Source: Dromiciops gliroides
Lineage: Eukaryota > Chordata > Mammalia > Microbiotheria > Microbiotheriidae
Direction: 5' to 3'
Length of the DNA stretch: 64,000 nucleotides
Assembly: GCF_019393635.1 (NCBI RefSeq)
Contig: NC_057866.1
Coordinates: forward strand, 11,666,223 to 11,730,222
The position numbers and the translations under genes were made by a program. How positions within the stretch are numbered: the stretch's first letter is position 1; each line of letters begins with the position of its first letter. Below the pieces are notes generated by a model that made no database searches, was not told the DNA's origin, and worked only from the letters and a program-made list of their open reading frames with translations. Shown here piece by piece: positions 50,801-62,800 of the stretch.

Positions 50801-53800
50801 TGATGTAGTGCATTTTTCATTAATCCTTCTGATAGCATCCTGCTCATCTTTCACAGTTACTATTGTTTTTTTTCTTTTTTTTTAGTGAGGCAATTGGGGT
50901 TAAGTGACTTGCCCAAGGTCACACAGCTAGTAAGTGTTAAGTGTCTGAGGCCGGATTTGAACTCAGGTATTCCTGACTCCAGGGCCAGTGCTCTATCCAC
51001 TGCACCACCTAGCTGTCCCCACAGTTACTATTGTTAACTGTATTACCCTCCATCCTTTTTCTTCCCCTTGATATTTACTCTATCTTCTTTCACCCTTTCT
51101 CTCCTCAAAAGTGTTTTGCTTTTTATTGTCCCTCCCCCAATCTGCCCTCCCTTCTTTCACCTCTCCCCCCTTATTCCCTTCCCCTCCCACTTTCCTGCAG
51201 GGCACGATATATTACTATACCCTCTTGAGTGTGTGTTATTCCATTTTGAGCCAATTCTGATGAGAGTAAGGCTCACTAACTCCCCTGCTCCTTCCCCATC
51301 TTTCCCTCCACTCCACAAGCTTTTTCTTGTTTCTTTTATGTGAGCTACTTTGCCCTCTTTCCACCTCTCCCTTTCCCTTTCTTCTAGTGCATTCCTCTCT
51401 CCCCTTAATTTTATTTTAAAGATGTCATCATGGTAATGCAGCTAGGTGACACAGAGGGCAAAGCACTAGCCCTGGACCCAGGAGGCCCTGAGCCCAAATC
51501 TGACCCCAGACATAAGCCACCCCATCCTGCCTTCCCCCCACAAAAAAGGATAAACAAAAAATAGATGCTTTACAGGTATCATCCTTTCATATTCAATTCA
51601 CACTTGTGCCCTCTGTCCAAGTATATTCCTTTCAGCTGCCCTAATACTGAGAAAGTTCTTATGAGTTAGATGGATCATCTTCCCATGTAGGAATGTAAAC
51701 AGTTTAACATTTTAACATCCCTCATGATTTCTTTTTCCTGTTTACCTTTTTATGCTTCCCTAGGGTCTTGTATTTGAAAGTCAAATTTTTTATTCAGTTC
51801 AGGTCTTTTCATCACACATGCCTGAAAGTCCTTTTTTTCATTGAAGTCCCATTTCCCCCTTGAAAGATTATGCTCAGTTTTTCTGGGTAGGTGAATCTTG
51901 GTTGTAATCCCAGTTCCTTTGCCCTCTGGAATATCATATTCCATGTTCTCTGGTCCTTTAATATCGAATCTGCTAGATCTTGGTTATACTGACTGTAGCT
52001 CCACAGTACTTGAATTATTTCTTTCCAGTTGCTTGCAATATTTTCTCCTTGACCTGGGAGCTCTAGAATTTGTCTATAATATTGCTGGAAGTTTTCATTT
52101 TGGGATCTCTTTATGGAGGTGATTGGTGGATTCTTTCAATTTCTATTTTACCTTCTGTTTTTAGAATATCAGGGCAACTTTCCCTGACAATCTCTTGGAA
52201 GATGATATCTAAGCTCTTTCCTTGATCGTGGTTTTCAGGTAGTCCAATAATTTTCAAATTATCTCTCCTGCAACTATTTTTCAGGTCAGCTATTTTTCTA
52301 AGGAGATATTTCACATCACCCTCTATTCCTTTATTCATTTGGATTTGCTTTATTGTGTCTTGATTTCTCATAAAATCAGTAGCTTTTATTTTCCTAACCC
52401 TAATTTTTAAGCAATGATTTTCTTCAGAGAGGTTCTGTACCTCCTTTTCCATTTGGCCAATTTGGCTTTTCAAGCTGTTTACTTTTTTCCATGACCCTCC
52501 TGCGTCACTCTCATTTCTCTTTCCATTTTATCCTCTACCTCTCTTACTTTATTTTCAAAGTCCTTTTTGAGTGCTTCTATGGCCTGAGACCAATTCATAT
52601 TTTTCTTGGAATCTTTGGATGTAGGAGCTTTGACTTTGCTATCTTCTTTTGAGGGCATATTTTGATCTACCTTGTCACCAAAGAAACTGTTGATGGTCTG
52701 CAGCTTTTTCTGCCTGCTCATTATCCTAGCCTATTTCTTGGCTTTTAACTCCTCCTTAAAGTGGGGCACTGTTTCCGGGCTGCATTGTCCCAAGCTTCAG
52801 GGGGTCCCAGGTGGTATTATTTAAGAAGAGCCATGTTCTCAGCTTATCTGGCCTGTAAGTAACCATGAGCCTGCTTACTCTTTAACCCAGAAGCAGAAAT
52901 CTGATTCACTGTGGCTTGTAAGCTTGGCATGCCTATGGCCCTACCCCACTGGGCTACCTCTGCCACTTGAGTCTGCTTCCTGGTTCAGAACACAGTCACT
53001 CTGCCTCAGCTCCAGCAGAGACCCCTGATATCTCCCCCTGTTCAACTGCTGAACCCTCTCACCAGTCTGTGAGCTTAGTTCCAGAAGTAGCCACTGATGC
53101 TGATGATTCTGAGGCTCTGGAGGTATGGGCTGCCTGGGGCTGGATCTGCATGGCATAGCTTTGCTCTTCTCTCATTCTGGTATAGCAGACCTTTCATGCC
53201 ACCCTTTTAAGCCATTTTTGGCTAGAAAATGATCTCACTGTGTTCTTTTGTGGGTTCTGCTGCTCCAGTAATTGTCTTATGGCATTGTTTGGAGGTATGT
53301 GGATGGATGGTATGGGGAGCTCCAAAAGGTATAGCCTTTCCTTTTCCATCTTGGCTCTGCCCCCACCCATTGGTTTTATTTGTACACAAATTTTTTATTT
53401 AATGTAATTAAAATTATCCATTCTACATCTCATAAAGCTTTTTAACTCTTGTTTATTCATAATTTTTTCTATCCATAAATGTGATAGGTAATATGTTTTA
53501 TGTTCTTCTAATTTTCTTTTCTTTCTTTCTTTTTTTTTTTTAGTGAGGCAATTGGGGTTAAGTGACTTGCCCAGGGTCACGCAGCTAGTAAGTGTTAAGT
53601 GTCCGAGGCCGGATTTGAACTCAGGTACTTCTGACTCCAGGGCCAGTGCTCTGTCCACTGCGACACCTAGCCGCCCCTTCTAATTTTCTTATAATATTTC
53701 CCTTTATAATTAGGTTTGTGCCTATTTTGACCTTATCCTTGGTAAATGGTGTAAGATATTGTTCTACATCCAATTCCTGCCAGACTGTTTTCCAGTCTTT

Positions 53801-56800
53801 CCAAGAATTTTTACCAAATAGTGAATTCTTATCCCAAAAGCTTAAATATTTACATTTATCAAACACAAGGTTACTATAATCATTTACTACTGTGTAGTTT
53901 ATGTTTACTCCCTTCCACTGATCTACCTTTCTATTTCTTAGCCAGTACCAGCCTATTTTGATAATTACTGCCTTATAATAAAGTTTAAGATCTGGTACTT
54001 CCTTTACTTTTTTTCCCCTATAAATTCTCTTGATATTCTTGAATTTTTTTCTTTCAAATGAATCTTGTTTTTATTTTTTCTAGATCAATGAAATATGTTA
54101 TTGATAATTTAATTAGGATGTCATTGAATAAGTAGATTGGTTAAGGTATAATTGTCATTTTTATTATATTGGTTCTGTCCACCCATGGACAATTAATAGT
54201 TGGTTGTTGTCCTACATTCTCAAAGAGGACCAAAATGACATTGTTATGTTGGAGTCAAGGTACTATGTGTCTGACTGTGGCTGATCAGACCAATATAAGC
54301 TAAGAACACTCTTCCACAGATCAAGAGATAGCATTATGGGATATAAAATGGATCATTTTGATTACATTAAATAAAAAGTTTTGTACAAATAAAACCAATC
54401 TTTTTCTTCTCAGGTAAAGGTCTCATATCTCAATAGTCTATATGAACATTTGGAGTGGAGATGTCTCAAATTTGTGTATCTCGTGTTTCTTTTGAGCTAC
54501 TGAAACTCTGCTTTGCTCATTGAGCACATCACCTTCTTTGACGCAGGCACACCATGCTTTGCCAGAATCTCCCATATCACACAATTGATTCCAAAGTTAT
54601 TAACAGAGAACTTGAGAATGTCTTTGTTTCACTTCTTCTGACCACCAGGCAACCGATCACCTTCTTTGGATGAGTTCTTCGTAAAATAGTCTTTTAGGCA
54701 AACATACATTTGTCTTTTAAACAACAAGGCCAGCCCATCAGAGTGGCAGTCTCAAGAGAGGACCTCAGTGTCTGGACTTTATCTTTCCAGGTGATCTTCA
54801 GAATATTCCTAAGAAAATCCAAATAGAAGCAATTCCATTCCCTGGCATGGTACTGGTATACTGTCCAGGGTTCATAGGCATAAACAAGGAGGTCAACACT
54901 ACAGCTCTGTAGATCTTCAGTTGGGTAGGCAATCTAATACCTCTTCTTTCCTGTACTTTCTTTGGAGCCTCTCAAACATTGAGCTAGGTCTGGAAATGCA
55001 AGTGTCATCCTCATTATCAATGTATACATCCCTGGAAAGTATACTGCCAAGATAAGTAAACTTATCCACAGTATTAAAAATTTCTCCGTTTGCTGAAACT
55101 TATAGTTCCACATATGGATGGTGTGGTGCTGGCTGGTGGAGAACCTGTTTTCTTGGTACTGTTAGGCCAAAATTAGCAGAGGCAGCAGAGAATCAATACA
55201 TACTTTATTGCATCTCAGCTTCAGAGATTGCCTTTGAGTGCTTTATCATCTTTGAACAAAAAAATCATGTACCAACTGTACCTCAACTTTAGTGTTGGTT
55301 TGTAGACTTTTCAAGTTAAATAATTTATCATTTGTGTGGTATCTGACTTTGATGCCATTTTCAGCCTTGTTTCAAGTGTCTGACAACATTGCTGAAAACA
55401 TCATGCTAAAATGAGTCAACTTTTGTATGAGCAATGGACCCCTGCCTTGTAAATCTCTGCTGGAATAGCATTAGCACCAGGCACTTTGTCACATGAGAGT
55501 AGCCTAATGTCATTCCAAACCTCTTCTTCAGTGCGGGAAAATTAGAACACTAATGCACTGTGGGTGGAGCTGTGAACTTATCCAACCATTCTGGAGAGCA
55601 ATTTAGAACTATGCTCAAAAAGGCTATAAAATTGTGCATACCATTTGACCTAGAAATTCCTCTACTTGGTCTATATCCCAAAGAGATCATAAAAAAGGGG
55701 AAAAGGACCCACATGTACAAAAATATTTATAGCTGTTCTTTTTGTGGTAGCAAAGAATTGGAAATTGAGGGGATGCCCATACATTGGGGAATGGCTAAAC
55801 AAGTTGTGGTATATGAATGTAATGGAATACTATTGTGCTGTAAGAAATGATGAGCAGATTGATTTTAGAAAAACCTGAAAAGACTTACAGGAATTGATGC
55901 TGAGTGAAATGAACAGAACCAAGAGAACATTGTACACAGTATCAAAAACACTGTGAGATGATCAACTGTGATAGACTTAACTCTTCTCAGAAATATAATG
56001 ATGCAAGGTAATGCCAAAAGATTTATGGTTGGAAAGTGTTCTCCATATTCAGAAAAAGAACTATGGATTCTGAATGCAGATTGAAGCATATTATTTTCAC
56101 TTTTTTGTTGCTTTTTTGTTATTGTTCTTGTTTATTTTTTCTTGAGTTTTTTTCTTTTTGTTCTGATTCTTCTTTTACAACATGACTAATGTAAAAACAT
56201 GTTTAACACGATTGTAATGTATAACCTGTATCAGATTGCTTGCTGGCCTTGGAAGCAGGGAGGGAAGGGAGGTTGGGAGAAAAATTTGGAACTCAAAAAA
56301 TATCTTTCCATGTAATTGGGAAAGAAACTTCTTCATTTGGAAATTTGACTATAGAGGGATTGACTTCAACCTGAGATATAAGGTCAGTGGCTTCAGATTG
56401 ATGATGGTCTGTTGAGAACACTATGGAAGTGTTCAGACCATCTCTCTAGGATCAATGTGCCTCCATCAGTACTAAATAGTTGAGATGCACCATAGGTTTT
56501 TGCCCCTAAATAGCCTTCAGGACATTATAAAAGCATTTTGTATTGTTACTATAAACATACAACTGAATTTCATCTTCCTTCTTACTGACCCATGCATGAA
56601 TCCTACATCTCTCTAAGATATGCTTACACTTTATTTATTTTGTTTCATTCCATTTATCTATTTATTTATTTTTTGCAGGGCAATGAGGGTTAAGTGACTT
56701 GCCAAGGGTCACACAGCTAGTAAGTGTCAAGTGTCTGAGGTCAGATTTGAACTCAGGTCCTCCTGAATCCAGGGCTGGTGCTTTATTCACTGGGCCACCT

Positions 56801-59800
56801 GGCTGCACCTACACTTTATTTTTGATGGAGTTAAATGCTACTTTCTTAGAGATGAATGAACTATTTTGCTATGGAATTCTTCTTTTTCATTTAGCAGCTT
56901 CTGAATCTCCCCATCATTTTTGTCAGATCAATCAATCTTGACGTTTGTGAGTATTCTGACCCAGATCATCAAATGTGCTCTATACCCAAACTGAAAGCTG
57001 ACCATTGGTTTTGTGCTCCAGTGTCGTTAACTGTGTGTTGGTTCAGCTTTCCATGAAAATTAGCAACAAACTGTTCTTGCTTCAAGAAAAGCTCTGCTTT
57101 GTTGACATCATCTTGCCTTGGAATGACAACTTTTGTTGAATACAATTGTTTACATTGGAGAGGATAAGCCTGTGACGAGTCCAACACTCAGTATCACACA
57201 TTGCTTTGTCACCCTCACATCCTGTCTGGATTCTCCTTACAATCAGGGTTTGTCACAGTGGGACAATACACACTGATGATGTTGGCATGGTGATTTCCTG
57301 CAAGTAGCAATCACATTGTCATGAGCCTGTTGTTCACTCTTTTATGGTGGGGGGTATATAATCTTGTTGACTAGGTTATTTTTTATTCCAAAACCTATAC
57401 CAGCTTCTCTGTACTCCCCTTCATTTCAGCCACTTCAGAAAAACCTGTATCCACCTCCTACATCAAGAAGGTGGCCTTCATTTGCCAGTCTTCTTTCACT
57501 CAGAGTTACTATTTGGATGTGATATCTGTTGAGTTCTCTCACAAGAAGAGCTGTTTGGATTTCAGGACTACTGGATTTCATGTTGTCTATAAGCATGCAC
57601 ACATGAACAATTAATATTTCTTTTATTAATGGTATTTTATTTTTTCTAATGACATGTAAAGGCCATTTTTAACATTCATTTAAAAAATCTTGGCATTCCA
57701 GTTTTCTCCCTTCTTCCCTCACCTGCTCCCTCCCTAAGATGCTGAGTTGGGTTTTATATAGGTTATATATGTGCAATCATAAAACATATTTCCATATTGG
57801 TCATGCTGTGAAAGAAGAAACAGACCAAAAGGAAAAAAATAAAGAAAAAACTAGTTTTCTTTGATCTGCATTCATACTCCATCAGTTCTTTTTCTGGATG
57901 TGGATAGTACTTTTCATCATGAGTCCTTTGGAATTATTTTGGATCATTGTATTGCTGAGAAGAACTAAGCAATTCATAGTTGATCATCATACAATATTAA
58001 TGTTACTGTGTACAATGTTCTCTTGGTTCTGTTCACTTCACCTTGCATCAATTCATGTGAGTCTTTCCAGGTTCTTTTCAAAATCAGTCTGCTCATCATT
58101 TCTTTTTAAAATTTTTATATTTAGAATTTTGTATTTTCCCAAATTACATGTAAAATAGAAATTTTGACTTAATTAAAAAAAAAAACCTTTGTGTTCCAAA
58201 TTCTCTTCCTTCCCCCCCCACCCCAGAACTCAAGCAATTCAATATAAGCTATACATGAGCAGTCATGTAAACATTTCCACATTAGTCAGGTTGTGAAAGA
58301 AAACAGACAAAAACAAAACTTCAGATAAAGGAACTAAAAAAATATGCTTCAATTTGTATGCAGATACTATCAGTTCTCTCTCTCTAGATGGATTACATTT
58401 TTCATAAGACCATCAGAGTTGTCTTGGATCATTGCATTGCTGAAAATAACCAAGTCATTCATAGCTGACCATCCTACAATATTACTGTTATTCTGTACAC
58501 AGCACATTTCACCCTGCATCAGCCCATGTAGATCTTTCCAGGCTTTTCTTTTCTTTTTTTATATAAATATTTTATTATTTTCCAGTTACAATGAGAGATA
58601 GTTTTTAATATTTGTTTTTATAAGATTTCTAGTTTCAATTTTTTCTCCCTCCCTCCCCAAGACAGCAAGTAATCTGATATAGGTTATATATATACAATCA
58701 CAGTAGTAATATTTCTGCATAGTCATGCTATGAAAGAAGAATCAGAGCAAAAAGGAAAAACCTCAAAAAAGAAAAACAACAAGAAAAGCAATAGAAATAG
58801 TATGGTTCAATCTGCATCCAGGCTTTTCTGATAGCATCCTGCTCCCTAATTTTTAAAATAGTAAACTACATTTATATAGTACTTTTTTTGGTGGGGTATT
58901 GGGGGTTAAGTGACTTGCCCAGGGTCCACAGCTAGTAAGTGTCAAGTGTCTGAGGCCAGATTTGAACTCAGGTCCTCCTGAATCCAGGGCCGGTGCTTTA
59001 TCCACTGCGCCACCTAGCTGCCCCTATATAGTACTTTAAAGAGAGATTTCCTAACAATAAACTGATGAGGTTGATTATTGCAACAACAGTAATAGATAAC
59101 ATTTACATAGAACCTTATACCTGTCAAAGAATTTTCTTCAGAATAGCCCAGCAAAGTACCATACATTTTGTCATCATAAATCAATCAATTATCATCTATC
59201 AATTATCATCCTCCTACTCAATCAATCCTCCTCCTCCTCCTCATCTTACATTACTCTTGCCTCTGCTTCAAAATTTTTTCACAGTTACTATAGTTAACTA
59301 TTTTTCCTCCACCCAATTCCCTCCACATGATATTTACTCTATTTTTTATCTTCTTTTACCCTATCCCACCAAAAAAGTGTTTTGATTCTGACTGTGCCCT
59401 CCCACACTTTGCCCTCCCTTCTTTCACCCATCCCATCTTATCCCCTTCCCCTCCTACCTTCCTGCAAGGTTAGATAGCTTACTCTACCCAACTGAATGTG
59501 TATGTTATTCCCTCCCTGAGCCAACTCTGATGAGAGTAAGGTCTTTGAACCTATTCTGATGAGTGTAAGGCTCATTCTTTGCCCCACTCCTCCCCCACGT
59601 CTCTCCCCACTCCATAAGCTCTTTCATGCTTCTTTCATGTAAGATTTCACCCAATTCTACCTCTCCCCTTCCTCCTTCCCTACTACAATCCTCTCCCTGC
59701 TCAATTTTACCCTAAAGATGTCATCATGGGGCAGCTAGGTGACACAGTGGACAAAGCACCTGCCCTGGACCTGGGAGGACCTGAGCCCAAATCTGGCCTC

Positions 59801-62800
59801 AGACACAAGACACTCACCAACTCCATGACCCCAGCCATGCCACCCAACCCTGAACATCTCACAAAAAAAGATCAATAAAAAATAAATGCTTTACAGATAT
59901 CATCCCTTCATAATCAATTCCCACCTGTGCCATCTGTCTACATTTATTCCTATCATCTGCCCTAAAACTGAGAAAGTTCTTATGAGTTAGACAGATCATC
60001 TCCCCATGTAGGAATGTACACAGTTTAACCTTTTAACATCCCTCATGATTTCTTTTTCCTGTTTGCCTTTTTATGCTTCTCTAGGGTCTTGTATCTGAAA
60101 GTCAGATTTTCTATTCAGTTCAGTGTTTTGTTTTTTTTTGGCTTGGGGCAATGAGGGTTAAGTGACTTGCCTAGGATCACACAGCTAGTAAGTGTTAAGT
60201 GTCTGAGGCAGGATTTGAACTCATGTCCTCCTGAATCCAGGGCCAGTGCTTTATCCACTGTGCCACCTAGCTGCCAAAATCTCTAGTATTTTCAAAGTGC
60301 GTCATCATATTGTTTGCAAAAAGAGAAAATTTTATCACTTCATTGCCCATTCTGCTTCTTTCAACTTAATTTCTTCTTTTATTGTCATTGCTATCATTTC
60401 TGATATAGTATTGAATAATATTGGTGATAATGAGTATCCTTGTTTTACCCCATATCTTATTGGGAAGGATTATAACTTCTCTCCATTACAAATAATGCTT
60501 GTTGATGGTTTTAGGCAGATGCTTCTTATCATTTTAGGAAAAATCCACTTATACCTATGCTTTCAAGTGATTTTTTAAAAAAATTAGAAATGAGTTATAT
60601 TTTTTCAAAAGCCTTTCTGTATCTATTGATGTAATCATATGATTTTTATTGCTTTTGTTATTGATATAAACAATTAAGTTAATAGTTTTCCATATGTTAA
60701 ACCATCCATGTATTCCTGGTTTGAATCCCACTTGGTCATAGTGTATAGGGTAAAAATCACGAATATTTAATAACTTAGTTTTTGGTTTTTAATTTAAAAT
60801 ACCATGATATCATTTATAGTTTATACAGGAAATGAATTTACATCCCATGTGAACAGTCAAATCTCATAAGTGGCAAAAAATAAGAAAAAATATTTTTCAA
60901 AAAGTTATTAAAACATCAGACTCCTTCATGACTTTTGGCCTACCCTGTATAATCTTTGTGATATATTGTTGTAGTAACCTAGTTAGTATTTTATTTATGA
61001 TTTTTGCATCCATATTTATTAATGAAATTGATCCATAGTGTTCATTCTCTGTTTTTCCTTCTCTTAGTTTAGGTAACAGTGCCATATTGGTTTCATAAAA
61101 GGAGTTTGGTAGGATTCTTCTATTCTTATTATTCTAAATATTTTTTTAATTAAAATTTTTTTAAAATTTATTTTTATTTTTTGGTAGGCAATGGGGGTTA
61201 AGTGACTTGCCCAGGGTCACACAGCTAGTAAGTGTCAAGTGTCAGAGGCTGGATTTGAACTCAGGTACTCCTGAATCCAGGGCCAGTGCTTTATCCACTG
61301 CACCACCTAGCTGTCCCCAAATATTTATTTAATATTAGAATGACTTTTTCTTTAAATGTTTGGTAGAATCCATTTCTAAATCCATTTCATCCTGATGTTT
61401 TTTTAGGAACATCATTTATGACCTGTTCAATTTATTTACCTAAAATAGGTCTATTTAGGTATTCTATTTCCTCTTCTGTTACCTAACTTCTTTAACATTG
61501 CTTTCTTCACATGATGCTATATGGAATATGGACTGCCAAAGCATTTTAGGAATTGAAATTGTGAGTCCCCAGAGAGCTATGGAGAAATTCATGGTGGATA
61601 CACAGCTGGTCCCAAAGGTGTCTCTAGGAGAGTTATACAGTTTACTTGAGGGGTAGCCTGTGGGTAGCCTGCATCATGCATGGGTACCAACATCATGCCA
61701 AGATGTTGCCAGAGAGGAATCCACCTGTGCTATTTATTGACAGACTGCAAAGGATTCATGGGAGGTCATTTCAAAAGCTTCTCCTATGTAGATTATGAAA
61801 ACTGTTACTGTCTCTTAAACAACAGAGAAGGTAATACATAGTAGCAGTTGTAATTGTCATCCTATGAGATATTTCTCCCTATGGCATTAGGGAGAGCACA
61901 AGATATATGAGTTCAACTTGGATCTATGAAGACTTGTGAGAGAAACTATGGAGAAGACAGAAATAAACCAAGGAGAAACTACTTTCTTGTTGAACTTTTA
62001 TTTTATGAAGAAGCTTTATAAAACTGGATGAGGAGTGAGTCTAGAGGAAGACTATTAAGTGGAAGGACTTGAGAGAAATTGAAGAGATTGTTTTCCCATT
62101 TTAGCTGGAAAGAAGCTGGAGAAAGAAGAAAGATGGTGGAGAGGCTTTTTTTTTTTGGTGGAATTCTTCTACCTTTATCTTCTATAAATCAGTAAGCATT
62201 TATTGTATGCTTACTATGGGGTAAGTCCTGTGCTAATGTTGGATATACAAGGAAAAGTTAAGAGTGTGCACTTTCAAGAAGCTAACATTCTATTGGGGAG
62301 ACAACATAAACAAACATACATATATACATTTATTTGTACACACATGTATACACACATATACACACATATGAATACATACATATAGCTACACATTTATACA
62401 CACACACACACAAAATATATATGCTTCTGTTTCTACTCAGCTATGGTCTTTCCATAAGAAATTCTTGAAACTCTGCTATTAAAGATTCTTTTTTTCGCCA
62501 ATAGGATGTTGTTGTTCAGTCATTTCTGACTCTTCATGACTCCATTTGGGATTTTCTTGCCATTTCCTTCTCTACATCATTTTATAGATAAGGAACTGAG
62601 ATAAACAGGGTGAAGTGACTTGCCCAAAGTCACATATCTTGTCAGTGTCTGCAGCCTGATTTGAACTCATGAAGATGAATCTTCCTGATTCCAGGCTGGG
62701 CATACGGTCCACTGTGCCATTTAGCTGCCCATAGAGCTAAAAGGGATCCAAAAGGCCACTTAATGTGACCCATTCATTTTGCAGAGGAAGAAACTGGGAT

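Larger units (their letters stand above)
50522..53367 (-). mobile_element. HAL1-like element, copy 2, full length
   Basis: Flanked by a perfect 14-bp target duplication, cattggttttattt (50508-50521 and 53368-53381), inside an older L1 ORF2. On the minus strand it begins with the L1 5' end signature (GGGGGCAGAGCCAAGATGG), then a 5' UTR, ORF1 52721-51750, an antisense SINE body (51530-51427), a purine-rich spacer and the L1 3' tail. Its 2.85 kb (including a 152-bp SINE) cannot hold ORF2. A younger SINE interrupts it at 50868-51019. Confidence 0.85.
49170..54200 (-). mobile_element. L1, 3' half, split by HAL1-like copy 2
   Basis: The L1 parts are 49170-50507 and 53382-54200. The sequence continues across the 50522-53367 insertion at the duplicated word cattggttttattt. 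It hosts SINEs at 49655-49815, 50196-50355 and 53519-53677. It is non-coding now. Confidence 0.72.
54200..57600 (-). mobile_element. Old non-L1 LINE, C-terminal ORF region
   Basis: On the minus strand, 55050-54450 gives degraded pieces in the order YL-x4-F-x-[19 protein letters not shown], '[10 protein letters not shown]', '[13 protein letters not shown]', [14 protein letters not shown]. That is the C-terminal region of a YLG-type non-LTR reverse transcriptase. It is split by the L1 end at 55535-56325. Stretches up to 57600 seem to belong to the same element but no family can be named. Confidence 0.45.
58100..60121 (-). mobile_element. HAL1-like element, copy 3, 5'-truncated in ORF1
   Basis: Contains the C-terminal end of ORF1 (60121 to about 60050), the same antisense SINE body (59727-59860), the same spacer and the L1 3' tail. 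It is interrupted by a SINE (58886-59024) and by an L1 3' fragment at 58550-58817 with a 12-bp duplication, ccaggcttttct (58538-58549 and 58818-58829). Confidence 0.72.
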
